Assembly: GCA_019634795.1 (NCBI GenBank)
Contig: JAHCAR010000003.1
Coordinates: forward strand, 186,001 to 250,000
Origin: Dokdonella sp.
GTDB lineage: Bacteria > Pseudomonadota > Gammaproteobacteria > Xanthomonadales > Rhodanobacteraceae
Length of the DNA stretch: 64,000 bases
Direction of reading: 5' to 3'
Positions 20,527 through 34,461 of the stretch are shown here, piece by piece; position 1 is the stretch's first letter; each line of letters opens with the position of its first letter. The position numbers and the translations under genes were made by a program. The notes below the pieces were generated by a model, which saw only the letters and a list, made by a program, of their open reading frames with translations, ran no database searches and had not been told where the DNA came from.

Positions 20527-21911
20527 GGCGTCGTATCCTGAGAAGTAGTTGATTGCAGAGACGGCCACAACGAGCCACCGGTCTGGTAATTGAGGGAAGC
20601 CAGCTGGGTAAAGAAATCGGCGCGTGCACGGGCCAGCTCGAGTTTGGCCATCAGGTATTGCCGTTCAGCGGTAATCAGCTTCAGAAAGTCGCCACTGCCA
20701 CTGCTGTAGTCGGCCTCTGCAGCCTGCATATTGAGCTCGGCCAACGGAAGCATCTTGCCCTCGTACAGGTGGACCGTTGCGACGGCCTGAACAGCAGTGG
20801 CGCGCGTTTGATCGAGATCGCTAAGCAACTGGTTGCGAGCATCGGCCAGTTTGGCCTCACTCTCACGCAAACGTGCATTGGCCTCACTCACCTCGCCGCG
20901 ATGGTTACCGCCGAACGGAATGTTGATCGCGACGCCTACGGTGAGGCGTTTTGCCGGCAGGTCCATGATGCTGTTGTAACCTGCCAGCAAGCTGATATTC
21001 GGATAGTTGTTCTTGTGCGCAAGATCGACCCGATTCTGTCTCGCGCGGATGGTGGCATCGATGCTCCGCAGCATCGGATAGTGCGCCAATGCAGCGTCCT
21101 GCAGGGCTGCGGGGGTCGGCAGTGCGATTTCTTGGGGCAGAACGAACGGTGCGGGTACTGGGGTATCCGGGTCGAGATTTTGCAGCGCGTTGATCTTCGC
21201 CTGCACCGTGCGCTGCAAACGCGTGAGCTCCAAGGCCTGATTCTGCAAGCGAACCAATTCGACTTCTGCCTGCAGTACATCCTGTTGCGGCGACTGCCCG
21301 GAGGCGTAGGCCGTTTCTGCAACCGCACGCAGACGCGTCACCAAAATGACGTTCTCGGTATTAATGGCGAGCGCGCTATACGCGTAGAACCACTGGGCGT
21401 AGGTGGCACGTGCCAGCGTAACCAGGCGCAAGCGCAGGTCGGACGTTTGCTGTTCGGCCGATTCCGCCTCAGCGGCCGCCATCTTGGTGCGCAGAGCCAG
21501 AGTGCCCGGCCAAGGCAACTTCTGGCTGAACTGCGCGTTTTGATTCAGCCCCTGTCGTGGACTACCGGCGGTATTCGGCGCCACCACATAGCTCAGCATC
21601 GGATCGTCCAGCGCACCCGCCGATTCGATCCGCGCGCTGGCCGCATCGGCCGCCGCCTGCATCGCCTCAATGCCCGGATTGCGTTGCAGAACCTGTTGTA
21701 CCAGCCGTTCGGCGGAAAGCCCCGTCGTGGCAGGCTCAGGGGCGTCAGGCAGTTTTTCGACCCTTGCGAGTCGCCATGCGTCGACGCTCTGCTGACCTGC
21801 CGGAGGAGGCGCGTGGGCCGCCTGCACTGAGGGAGCTGCCGCCATGACTCCTGACGCGAGCACGACCAGTCCCGACGCCGCAAAAAGTCGGACAAAATGT
21901 ACCAAAATCAC
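20523..21911 (-). CDS. cusC: CusC-type TolC family outer-membrane factor
   Basis: An outer-membrane efflux protein of about 462 residues. A signal peptide (VRLFAASGLVVLASGVMAAA) precedes the two OEP repeats, seen as AERLVQQVLQRNPGIEAMQAAADAASARI and ATIRARQNRVDLAHKNNYPNISLLAGY-type blocks. It forms the trimeric exit duct for CusAB. The start is uncertain: the GTG at 21911 gives a plausible signal peptide, while the open frame extends to an ATG at 22067 with a Cys/Trp-rich leader that does not look coding. The stop overlaps cusB by ATGA. Confidence 0.88.
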   Translation of the reverse strand: MILVHFVRLFAASGLVVLASGVMAAAPSVQAAHAPPPAGQQSVDAWRLARVEKLPDAPEPATTGLSAERLVQQVLQRNPGIEAMQAAADAASARIESAGALDDPMLSYVVAPNTAGSPRQGLNQNAQFSQKLPWPGTLALRTKMAAAEAESAEQQTSDLRLRLVTLARATYAQWFYAYSALAINTENVILVTRLRAVAETAYASGQSPQQDVLQAEVELVRLQNQALELTRLQRTVQAKINALQNLDPDTPVPAPFVLPQEIALPTPAALQDAALAHYPMLRSIDATIRARQNRVDLAHKNNYPNISLLAGYNSIMDLPAKRLTVGVAINIPFGGNHRGEVSEANARLRESEAKLADARNQLLSDLDQTRATAVQAVATVHLYEGKMLPLAELNMQAAEADYSSGSGDFLKLITAERQYLMAKLELARARADFFTQLASLNYQTGGSLWPSLQSTTSQDTTP

Positions 21912-22200
21912 GCGTGAACACTTTTTCGAGCTCGAAGAATTCGCCGTACCAAAGCGAGTACGAATCCAGCCCCACGAACAAGATGAAGGCCAGACCAGGA
22001 TTGTGCAGAAAAGCAGTCGAACCGAGCGCAAACCCGTGGGGCGCGATGAATCAGTGAAGGAAATCATGTTTGTTGCCTTGCGACACGACTTGGCTCACGC
22101 CAAGAAAATAGGTGCAATGGCTAGGTGTCATCGTGAGACAACCACGCCGATGTGTGTGGTGGCGGCACAGTAGAGTGCCAGACCGACATCAGGACGGAGC

Positions 22201-22599
22201 TCAGATCAGCAACAAACTGGCGGGATGGAGAGTAGGTCGGTGCCAGGAAAGGGCAGGAGCGGGCGCAACCGACAGACCAAGGGCCGGCGCCTCGCTGGCC
22301 GTCGACAGGCAGGCGATGAAAGAAGCAGTTGGGACGAAGGGCAGGCTGGGGACGCGGCTCGACGTGTCACCTTGATCTCCCTGGCTGCAATGCATCTTGC
22401 AAATGGGCGACAAATCAGTCGGAGGCGCTTCATGACATCCAGCCAGCGCGGTCACATGCGAATAATCGGCATGACCTGATGCCAGACTTGCCAGAGACGC
22501 CGTCGGGTGCAAGACGAGGGCAAATTGCGACCACAGCAGCATCAATCCTGCAAGCAAAGCGAGGCGTGACTGAAGGCGGTGGCGGCGGAAGCGATTCAT
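22201..22599 (-). CDS. Small secreted Cys/His protein heading the cus array
   Basis: A 132-residue protein with a signal peptide (basic RFRRHRLQSR, then LALLAGLMLLWSQFALVLH) and a mature part containing AGCHEAPP and CKMHCSQGD, a possible Cys/His metal-binding cluster. It resembles the DUF2946-like small proteins in front of copper operons, but I cannot assign a family with certainty. It is the first gene of the minus-strand array, 130 bases from a divergent plus-strand gene, so the promoter is probably between them. It may act as a periplasmic copper-binding protein. Confidence 0.62.
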   Translation of the reverse strand: MNRFRRHRLQSRLALLAGLMLLWSQFALVLHPTASLASLASGHADYSHVTALAGCHEAPPTDLSPICKMHCSQGDQGDTSSRVPSLPFVPTASFIACLSTASEAPALGLSVAPAPALSWHRPTLHPASLLLI

Positions 22600-22635
22600 G
22601 ATGTCCTAGTTATAACCCTGACTGGGACGTGGACC

Positions 22636-22651
22636 CTTGACCGAGGTCAAG
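22636..22651. promoter_or_regulatory. Palindrome in the divergent promoter region
   Basis: CTTGACC-GA-GGTCAAG is a perfect inverted repeat midway between the divergent starts at 22599 (minus) and 22728 (plus). On either strand it includes TTGACC, a good -35-like hexamer, so a regulator bound here would affect both directions. I cannot name the regulator. Confidence 0.45.
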
Positions 22652-22727
22652 TAGTGGCAATCCATGCGACTTACCCTCAGACAGTTCTGGTATAGATTGG
22701 TTCCGAGGCGTTGACTGGACTTCCGGA

Positions 22728-24065
22728 ATGGACGAATCACACAATCTTAATAAGGTTAAGCCAACCTGCGGAGTCTGCGCTCCGGACTATTCTGCAGACA
22801 CACTCAATGAAAAGTGTTTCTGTGTCGCCATCGAGCCAGAGAGATTGCGTTCGGAACTGGAACAATTGCTGGTGGCGCGGGGCGCTTTCGCATCAATGGC
22901 ACAAACGCACCCGCATCTGTTCGCCTCGGTGCCTGTCTACGTTCCCCCGATCGCCATAGCGCAGATTGCGGACGTGGTCGAAGCCGTCGAGGCTGTTACG
23001 GCACTTCCGGCGTTTCGAAATGCCGTCATGGAGTGGGCGCCCGACATTGCACGAAAGAATCCAGGGTCGCCTGGTGGACTTCTAGGTCTGGATTTCCATC
23101 TGACCACCGCCGGTCCCCGGCTCATCGAGATCAACACCAATCCAGGTGGCGTGTTGCTCAATTCCCTGCTCGGACAGGCGCAGCGCATCTGCGTGCCAGA
23201 ACAAATGTTGGCTACGAGCAATGCGTCGGGCGTGGACAGTGCAATCATGGATATTGTTGCGACAGAATGGCGCCTCCTGCGAGGAGCGCAAGAGCTGGAG
23301 TTCCTGGTGATCGTCGATGAATCGCCGGAGGAACAATATCTATACCCGGAATTCCTCCTGTACCAGGATCTGTTTCGACGGAACGGCTATCGAGCTGAGA
23401 TCTGCAGTCCATCGGATCTCGACTTTCGAGAGGGACGAATCTGGCTGGCCGATGCGCCTGTGGATTTTGTCTACAATAGGTTGACAGACTTTTCGCTAGT
23501 GGAATCTGGAAACCGTGCGTTGCGCGACGCTTACCAAGCCGGAGACGTGGCACTCTCGCCACATCCGCATGCTCACGCGCTGCAAGCAGACAAGCGCAAT
23601 TTCACGCTGCTGGGAGATTCGGCCTTTCTTGCAAAGGCAGGAGCCACGCCCGCTTCAGTGGAAGTCTTGTTCGACGCAATTCCGAAGACTCAGCTTGTCT
23701 CGCCGGAGAGCAGAGACTGGTTGTGGGCGAATCGCCGGCAGTTCTTCTTCAAGCCCGCAGCTGGCTATGGGAGCAAGGCGGCCTATCGGGGCGAGAAATT
23801 GACCCGGCGCGTTTGGGATGAGATCGCCTCTGGCACTTTTGTTGCTCAGGAGTTAATAAAGCCAAGCGAGCGTCACGTCAACGATGATGGCCGTCCGCAC
23901 AAGGTTGATATTCGGTGCTATGCCTATCAAGGCAAGGCGTTGCTGTATGCGGCACGCCTGTACCAGGGGCAGACCACTAATTTTCGCACGCCTCTCGGCG
24001 GATTCGCGCCCGTACTGACCATGCCTCAGCCAAATCCAAAGAAAGCCGAGCAGCCTCGTGAATAA
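22728..24065 (+). CDS. ATP-grasp-like protein with N-terminal four-Cys cluster
   Basis: A 445-residue protein. Near the N-terminus C14, C17, C30 and C32 (TCGVC and CFC) could hold a metal or redox centre. Later blocks LIEINTNPGG, FFFKPAAGYGSKAAYRGEKL and TFVAQELIKPSERH look like parts of a (circularly arranged) ATP-grasp fold, with FFFKPA as the lysine-bearing ATP site. ATP-grasp enzymes ligate a carboxylate to an amine or thiol, often forming peptides. No known member can be named; glutathionylspermidine-synthase-like or uncharacterised peptide ligase are options. The gene overlaps a membrane-protein gene and is divergent from the copper array. A metal-chelating peptide product is speculative. 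Confidence 0.6.
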   Translation: MDESHNLNKVKPTCGVCAPDYSADTLNEKCFCVAIEPERLRSELEQLLVARGAFASMAQTHPHLFASVPVYVPPIAIAQIADVVEAVEAVTALPAFRNAVMEWAPDIARKNPGSPGGLLGLDFHLTTAGPRLIEINTNPGGVLLNSLLGQAQRICVPEQMLATSNASGVDSAIMDIVATEWRLLRGAQELEFLVIVDESPEEQYLYPEFLLYQDLFRRNGYRAEICSPSDLDFREGRIWLADAPVDFVYNRLTDFSLVESGNRALRDAYQAGDVALSPHPHAHALQADKRNFTLLGDSAFLAKAGATPASVEVLFDAIPKTQLVSPESRDWLWANRRQFFFKPAAGYGSKAAYRGEKLTRRVWDEIASGTFVAQELIKPSERHVNDDGRPHKVDIRCYAYQGKALLYAARLYQGQTTNFRTPLGGFAPVLTMPQPNPKKAEQPRE

Positions 24066-24522
24066 GCTGACTCGCGTCATACGAAGTCCATTTCCCAAGT
24101 TTATGGCGCTGACAGTGGCAATTGGATTCTTCCTGAATGAATTCTGGGAAATGGCTCAGATGGCTGCATACGTTGAGACGACTGGCCAGCCTTGGACGAA
24201 AACCCTGGCACTTTGCACGCCTGCTGCGTTCGGTGACGTCGTCATTCTGCTTGGCCTCTACTCGATTGCCGCATTGGCTTCAGCTGATCCGACCTGGGGA
24301 TTGCGAGGCAAATGGAATCAATACCTCACAACAATATTGATGGGACTGGGTGTGGCGGCGTTGATTGAACATGCCGCGCTCAGCACTGGCCGCTGGTCCT
24401 ACAATTCGGATATGCCGGTGGTTCCATATCTCGGAGCAGGGTTCTGGCCACTCCTTCAGATGGCCGTCTTGCCACCGACGACTTTCTGGTTGGCCAAGCA
24501 TTGGACAGTTCGAGAAAATTGA
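24058..24522 (+). CDS. Uncharacterised four-helix membrane protein
   Basis: A 154-residue protein with about four membrane helices (near 13-30, 50-75, 90-110, 120-145). It starts at a GTG that overlaps the last codons of the ATP-grasp-like gene, so the two are probably co-translated. Conserved-looking polar residues within the helices are NEFWEMAQM and EHAALSTGRWSY. I do not recognise the family. Its link to the preceding gene suggests transport or membrane-anchoring of that enzyme's product. Confidence 0.65.
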   Translation: MNKLTRVIRSPFPKFMALTVAIGFFLNEFWEMAQMAAYVETTGQPWTKTLALCTPAAFGDVVILLGLYSIAALASADPTWGLRGKWNQYLTTILMGLGVAALIEHAALSTGRWSYNSDMPVVPYLGAGFWPLLQMAVLPPTTFWLAKHWTVREN

Positions 24523-24692
24523 CCGGATCACTCTGCTCTAGTGCAGGGAACCAGTTGAACTATGGGGAACATGGTCGAGGGTAGGGAAGAATTGGATGCT
24601 AGGCTGCCGTATCCAATAGCTCTAGCGGACCGTAGGAGCGTCGATTGAAGGGCCGATTGTCGTCGTGCGCCCACTCGGATCGATAGCTCCAA

Positions 24693-24716
24693 GGGTGACC
24701 AGGATAGATGTCACCC
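24693..24716. promoter_or_regulatory. Inverted repeat upstream of the permease gene
   Basis: GGGTGAC and GTCACCC, separated by ten bases, lie 30 bases before the permease start. The arms are perfect. It may be an operator or a leader hairpin controlling the transporter. A weaker 7-base pair of arms (ATTGGAT and ATCCAAT) lies at 24591-24617 in the same gap. Confidence 0.4.
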
Positions 24717-24746
24717 ATCTTGAACAATCGGAATGTTGGTGGAGAT

Positions 24747-26066
24747 ATGAAAACTTCTGAGAGCAGGTCGCCCCAGTACCGAAAAGATAGTCTGACCTTG
24801 GTCGGAGCGGTTGCGCTTGGAACCGGGGTGATGATTGGCGCAGGAATATTTGCGCTGACAGGCCAGATGGCTGAAATGACCGGGCGACTTTTCCCACTGG
24901 CTTTTCTTTCAGCCGCATTGATTGTTTCTTTCAGCGCCTACTCATACGTAAAAATGTCGAATGCTTTTCCGTCGGCTGGCGGAATAGCCATGTACTTGGA
25001 AAAGGCCTACGGACGTACGCTGACAACAGCCTTTTTTGCCTTGTTGATGTACTTCTCAATGGTCATTGCCCAGAGCTTCTTGGCTCGTACATTTGGCGCC
25101 TACACCCTGCAGTTGTTCGACATTGAGGATTCCAGCTTGCTGGTGCCCACGTTGGGCGTGGGATTGTTGCTGGCCGCTTTCCTAGTCAATTTATCTGCAA
25201 ACCGAATGATCGAGGGTGTGACTACGGTGCTCGGATTCATCAAAGTAGGCGGCATCATTCTGTTTGGCGTTGTTGGCGTCACGGTTGCAGATTCGATCGA
25301 AGTCAATTTCACAACCCAGAATCTCGATGTATCTTTGACAGGGTTTCTTGGTGCCACTGCTCTCGGCATACTGGCCTTCAAGGGTTTTACCACCATTGCG
25401 AACAGTGGCTCGGAGTTGAAAGACCCGCACCGCAATGTCGGCAGAGCTATCATAATTTCGATCGCGCTTTGCGTCGTTATCTACGCGTTGGTTGGCTTCG
25501 CGGTCGCGAGCAATCTGTCTCTTCAGGAAATTGTCGACACGAGAAACTACTCGCTGGCGGCAGCTGCCAAGCCGGCACTAGGAAAATACGCGGTGTGGTT
25601 TACGGTTGTCCTGGCAATGCTGGCGACAGCAGGCGGAATCATTGCCAGCATTTTTGCCGTCTCTCGGATGCTGGCCATGCTGACTGAGATGAAGCTCGTT
25701 CCCCACCGTCATTTAGGGATGCCGGGTAGCATCCAAAAACACACCCTGGTTTACACGGTTGTCTTGGGGTTGCTGCTAACTGCGTTTTTCAATCTGACAC
25801 GTATCGCAGCTTTGGGGATCATCTTCTATCTGATAATGGACATGGCAATTCATTGGGGCATATTGCGTCATCTTCGGAGAGAAATTGGCGCCCGTAGCGC
25901 TGTTCTTGTTAGTGCTATCGTTCTTGATCTTATCGTCTTGGTTGGATTTTTCTGGGTCAAAATATCCAGCGATCCGCTGGTCGTGGGGGTCGCTTCTGCA
26001 GTAATGGCGTCAATCTTGGCTGTAGAAGCAATCTTCTTGCGACGCAATCCCATCGCGCCCAAATGA
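24747..26066 (+). CDS. APC superfamily permease
   Basis: A 439-residue protein with about 12 membrane helices. The N-terminal helix 1 has GTGVMIGAGIFALTGQMAE, the substrate-binding GxG bend of amino acid/polyamine/cation permeases, followed by FPSAGGIAMYLEKAYG. These transporters import amino acids or related compounds with protons or sodium. The substrate is unknown. The ATG at 24747 is chosen because GGTGGAGAT precedes it; an in-frame start 39 bases upstream lacks such a site. It stands alone, convergent with the downstream regulator gene, and its role in the island is unclear. Confidence 0.87.
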   Translation: MKTSESRSPQYRKDSLTLVGAVALGTGVMIGAGIFALTGQMAEMTGRLFPLAFLSAALIVSFSAYSYVKMSNAFPSAGGIAMYLEKAYGRTLTTAFFALLMYFSMVIAQSFLARTFGAYTLQLFDIEDSSLLVPTLGVGLLLAAFLVNLSANRMIEGVTTVLGFIKVGGIILFGVVGVTVADSIEVNFTTQNLDVSLTGFLGATALGILAFKGFTTIANSGSELKDPHRNVGRAIIISIALCVVIYALVGFAVASNLSLQEIVDTRNYSLAAAAKPALGKYAVWFTVVLAMLATAGGIIASIFAVSRMLAMLTEMKLVPHRHLGMPGSIQKHTLVYTVVLGLLLTAFFNLTRIAALGIIFYLIMDMAIHWGILRHLRREIGARSAVLVSAIVLDLIVLVGFFWVKISSDPLVVGVASAVMASILAVEAIFLRRNPIAPK

Positions 26067-26155
26067 AGACAAGTGACAACGGGTTGCCAAAGATTGGGGA
26101 GGGCTGCATGCCAGCCTAGTAGTTCTCCCTTCGAGATTCGACTATGGGCTCTCGG

Positions 26156-26428
26156 CTATTTGAGGTACGAACGCAGCAGTGACACTACGTTGGTTACTTC
26201 ATTTTCCCGAACAGTGCTATTGGCCTCCTCTGCAATGTGCTCGCGCAAGTGCTCGCCCAACACCTCAAGCAGCAGTCCCTGGACAGCACCGCGTACGGCC
26301 GCGATTTGAGTCAGAATCGCCGTGCATTCTGCGTCTTCAGTGAGTGCCTTTTCTATGGCGGCGAGCTGTCCGGCAATGCGGCGGGTTCGGGCCAGTAATT
26401 TCGACTGATTGCGGACAACGTGCGACAT
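26156..26428 (-). CDS. dmeR: RcnR/DmeR-type nickel/cobalt repressor
   Basis: A 90-residue all-helical CsoR/RcnR family repressor. The residues that define the Ni/Co-sensing group are all present: H3 (MSHVV), C35 (ECTAIL), H60 and H64 (GEHLREH). These proteins bind a G-tract operator as tetramers and let go on metal binding. A good operator lies 16 bases upstream, in the divergent promoter of a cation diffusion facilitator gene, so this is very likely the DmeR of a DmeRF pair. It is convergent with the permease gene. Confidence 0.92.
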   Translation of the reverse strand: MSHVVRNQSKLLARTRRIAGQLAAIEKALTEDAECTAILTQIAAVRGAVQGLLLEVLGEHLREHIAEEANSTVRENEVTNVVSLLRSYLK

Positions 26429-26443
26429 GGGCGGCTCCTTGTT

Positions 26444-26460
26444 ATACCCTAGGGGGGTAT
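26444..26460. promoter_or_regulatory. DmeR/RcnR-type G-tract operator
   Basis: ATACCCTAGGGGGGTAT is a near-perfect palindrome with a C3/G6 tract bounded by ATA/TAT, the known operator style of RcnR/CsoR-family repressors. It lies between the divergent dmeR (start 26428) and dmeF (start 26478). Its position over the presumed promoter fits repression of both genes until Ni or Co binds. Confidence 0.85.
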
Positions 26461-26477
26461 ATTCTCACGAGTTGCCC

Positions 26478-27437
26478 ATGATGACACTTCAGGACGTCGC
26501 TGCTGAGCGAACGCACTCTCATGCGTTTGACGAAGGCAATCCCCTAGCCGAACGAAACACCGGTCGGGCCATGTGGCTGACGATCATCATGACGATTGTA
26601 GAAATCACGGGTGGCTGGATCTACAACTCGATGGCCTTGCTCGCTGATGGCTGGCACATGAGCTCGCATGCCCTGGCCTTGGGCCTTTCGGTATTCGCCT
26701 ATGCATGTGCACGCCGATTCGCGGCGGATCGACGATTTGCCTTCGGAACCTGGAAAATTGAGGTCCTCGGCGGCTACACGAGTGCAATCCTATTGTTGTG
26801 CGTGGCTGCGCTGATGGCCTTCCAGTCAATTGAACGCCTGATCACGCCGCTTCCGATTCACTATTCGCAAGCCATTGTGTTGGCGGTATTGGGGCTGGCG
26901 GTCAATCTGATCTGTGCCTGGCTACTGCGTGGTCATCATTCTCACGATCATGGCCATGGTCACGAACATCACAGCGGCCACGCGCATCATCACGACCTGA
27001 ATCTGCGTGCTGCCTATCTGCACGTACTTGCTGATGCGGCGACATCGGTGTTCGCGATCATTGCGCTGGTCGGCGGCATGCTGTGGGGAGCACGATGGCT
27101 TGATCCGTTGATGGGGATTGTTGGTTCGATCCTGGTCACGGTCTGGGCTGTTGGACTTCTTCGCGACACCGGCAAGGTGTTGCTCGACGCGGAAATGGAC
27201 TCGCCAGTCATTCAAGAGGTGCGCGAAGTCATGGCCGCGTGCGACCCGAAAGCCATCATCACCGACCTGCATGTCTGGCGTGTTGGCAAGGGCAAGTTCG
27301 CTTGCGTTTTGAGTCTGGTGACTCATAGCTCCATGAGCGCCGATGACTTTAGAACTCACTTGGCCGAGCACGAAGAGCTGGTTCATGTAACCGTCGAAAC
27401 GACAATAGTTCCGTCAGGCGAACTGGGTCAAGGATGA
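26478..27437 (+). CDS. dmeF: DmeF-type cation diffusion facilitator
   Basis: A 319-residue CDF exporter with about six membrane helices. The metal-site helices read LLADGWHMSSHALALG and YLHVLADAATSVFAII (HxxxD patterns), separated by a histidine-rich loop with HHSHDHGHGHEHHSGHAHHH. The DmeF group exports Co2+ and Ni2+ by proton antiport. A C-terminal cytoplasmic domain (DLHVWRVGKGKFACVLSLV) completes it. ATG at 26478 or the next codon can start it. Divergence from dmeR with an operator between supports metal-induced expression. Confidence 0.92.
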   Translation: MMTLQDVAAERTHSHAFDEGNPLAERNTGRAMWLTIIMTIVEITGGWIYNSMALLADGWHMSSHALALGLSVFAYACARRFAADRRFAFGTWKIEVLGGYTSAILLLCVAALMAFQSIERLITPLPIHYSQAIVLAVLGLAVNLICAWLLRGHHSHDHGHGHEHHSGHAHHHDLNLRAAYLHVLADAATSVFAIIALVGGMLWGARWLDPLMGIVGSILVTVWAVGLLRDTGKVLLDAEMDSPVIQEVREVMAACDPKAIITDLHVWRVGKGKFACVLSLVTHSSMSADDFRTHLAEHEELVHVTVETTIVPSGELGQG

Positions 27438-27591
27438 ATCCTGCAGAAGTCGCCAATTTGAAGTCAATTTGCAACAAGAGCAAAGCGTCAGGCGGTGCGA
27501 AGTACAGCCGTCGCTGCACGCGCGAATTGGCCACGCTATACCATAGGAGCGCCAAAAACGCCCCCTTCACTTGCGAGTGGTTGTAGTCGCT

Positions 27592-27987
27592 ATGAACGTG
27601 TCGTACTCTAATTATGTGCACCGACCCAACCGACACCTGCCATCAATCTTGCGCGCCAGTTTTCTGGCGCTGCTGGTGCTTGGGGTGATGATCCGGCCAA
27701 TGATTGGTCAGCTTGGGGCGCTGCATGCTGCTGAACATGTGACCTTGGGTAGCGTGAGCGAGCATGGGCACGACCATTCCGGCGACCGAGATCAAATGCC
27801 AGATCCCGATCACACCAAGGGTGCTCATGGATTGATGCACCAGGGTGATACGGGTTCTGCGGCCAATATCTGGACTGCCGGGATTCAATCCCCAGAAGCG
27901 CCACCTGCGTCCAGATTGCCGCAAGCCGACCTGGCTTCATCTCGGCCGCAGGTACTCACCTCACCGTTCCGACCTCCGATCGCCTGA
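27592..27987 (+). CDS. Small His-rich secreted protein at head of czc operon
   Basis: A 131-residue protein with an N-terminal signal or anchor (about 17-42: LRASFLALLVLGVMIRPMIG) and a His/Asp-rich middle (HDHSGDRDQMPDPDHTKGAHGLMH) suited to metal binding. It precedes the CzcC gene by 60 bases and reads in the same direction, so it is probably the first gene of the operon. I do not recognise a named family. A decayed copy of its first 110 bases lies at 36901-37012. Confidence 0.6.
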   Translation: MNVSYSNYVHRPNRHLPSILRASFLALLVLGVMIRPMIGQLGALHAAEHVTLGSVSEHGHDHSGDRDQMPDPDHTKGAHGLMHQGDTGSAANIWTAGIQSPEAPPASRLPQADLASSRPQVLTSPFRPPIA

Positions 27988-28049
27988 CGCATCCAGCCGC
28001 TGGATAGCGGCATGAGTACTGCTGTCTGTCGATCTATCGGAGGTTCTCT

Positions 28050-29296
28050 GTGAATTTGCGTTGTCTGCTGGTCCTGGCCTTGGCCGGGACTTGCGGTGCA
28101 GTCCCGTCGGGACGCGCCGCCGAACCCCTGCGTCTTGAGGAAGCGGTCGCCCGCGCCCTGGCGGCCAATCCCTTGCTGGTGGCGGAAGCCGCTGAACTGC
28201 GTGCCATCCGGGCGCGCGCCCAACGCGAGGGCATGCCCCCGCAATATGTCGTATCGGGCGATTTCGACAATGTTGCGGGTACGGGAACGCTCAGCGGCGG
28301 CGAATCGGCCGAAGCCACGTTGCGCTTTGGCCGTGCAATCGAACTGGGCGGCAAGCGGGCCGCGCGTCAGGCGCTGGGCAATGCCGAAGTCAACCAGCAA
28401 CAGACTCTGGCGGAAGCTGCCCGGATCGATGTTGCCAGTCGTACCACGACACGATTCATCGAGGTCGTCGCCGATCAGCAGCGTCTTGAACTCGCCGAAG
28501 AGCAGGTCAGGCAGGCCGAGGCCACGCGTCAGGAGATCGCCACCTGGGTCGCCGCGGCCAGGGACCCGGAATTTCATCTTCGCGCCGCCGAGATTGCCGT
28601 CGTCGAAGCCGAGCTGGCGCGCGAACATGCCGAGCATGAGCTGGCCAGTGCGCGGATGACCCTGGCGGCAAGCTGGAGTGCGCTGAATCCCGATTTTGAA
28701 TCGGTCATCGGTGATCTGCAGGAGCTGCCGGTTGTAGAGCCGTTCGAGACGCTCGCGGCACGCCTGCCAATGACGCCCGAGCAGCGAGCATTCCTGCTGG
28801 AGGCTGAGACAATCGCCGCCCGGCGCCGAGTGGCTACGGCCAGTGCCAAACCGGACATTTTCGTCACCCTTGGCGTGCGACGGCTGGAGGCTCTAAACGA
28901 TCAGGGCCTGGTGATGTCGGTGTCGATGCCGCTGGGCAGCCGGTCCCGTGCCGCCTATTCGATCTCCGAAGCCGACGCACAACTGGATGCCTCGGACGCG
29001 CGCCGCGATGCATTGCGTTTCGAAAGCCACCAGGCCTTGTTCGAAAAGTACCAGGAGCTCAACCACGCCAGAACCGAGGTCGAATCATTGCGCATCCGCA
29101 TGCTGCCCAAGGCCGAGCAGGCCGTGGCGTTTACCCGTGACGGATTCAAGGTCGGAAGATTCTCGTTCTACTCGCTGGCCCAGGCGCAGAAGACCCTGTT
29201 CGAACTGCGCGAACGAGATGTCGAAGCTGCCGCCCGTTATCACACCCTGCTGGTCGAGGTTGAACGCCTCGCCGCTGTTGCCACGGAAGCCACGCC

Positions 29297-29300
<4 letters not shown>
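28050..29300 (+). CDS. czcC: CzcC-type TolC family outer-membrane protein
   Basis: A 416-residue outer-membrane efflux protein: signal peptide (LLVLALAGTCGAVPSGRAAE), OEP repeat blocks RLEEAVARALAANPLLVAEAAELRAI and ERDVEAAARYHTLLVEVERLA. It starts at a GTG with GGAGG eleven bases before it. It provides the exit duct of the czcCBA efflux pump for divalent cations. ATGA overlap with czcB supports translational coupling. Confidence 0.92.
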
Positions 29301-34450
<5,150 letters not shown>

Positions 34451-34461
34451 TCGAGGCTCGC

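Noticed and set aside
21745..22067. A separate small gene upstream of cusC
   Set aside because: Overlapping short frames exist but none has a good start site or a recognisable pattern.
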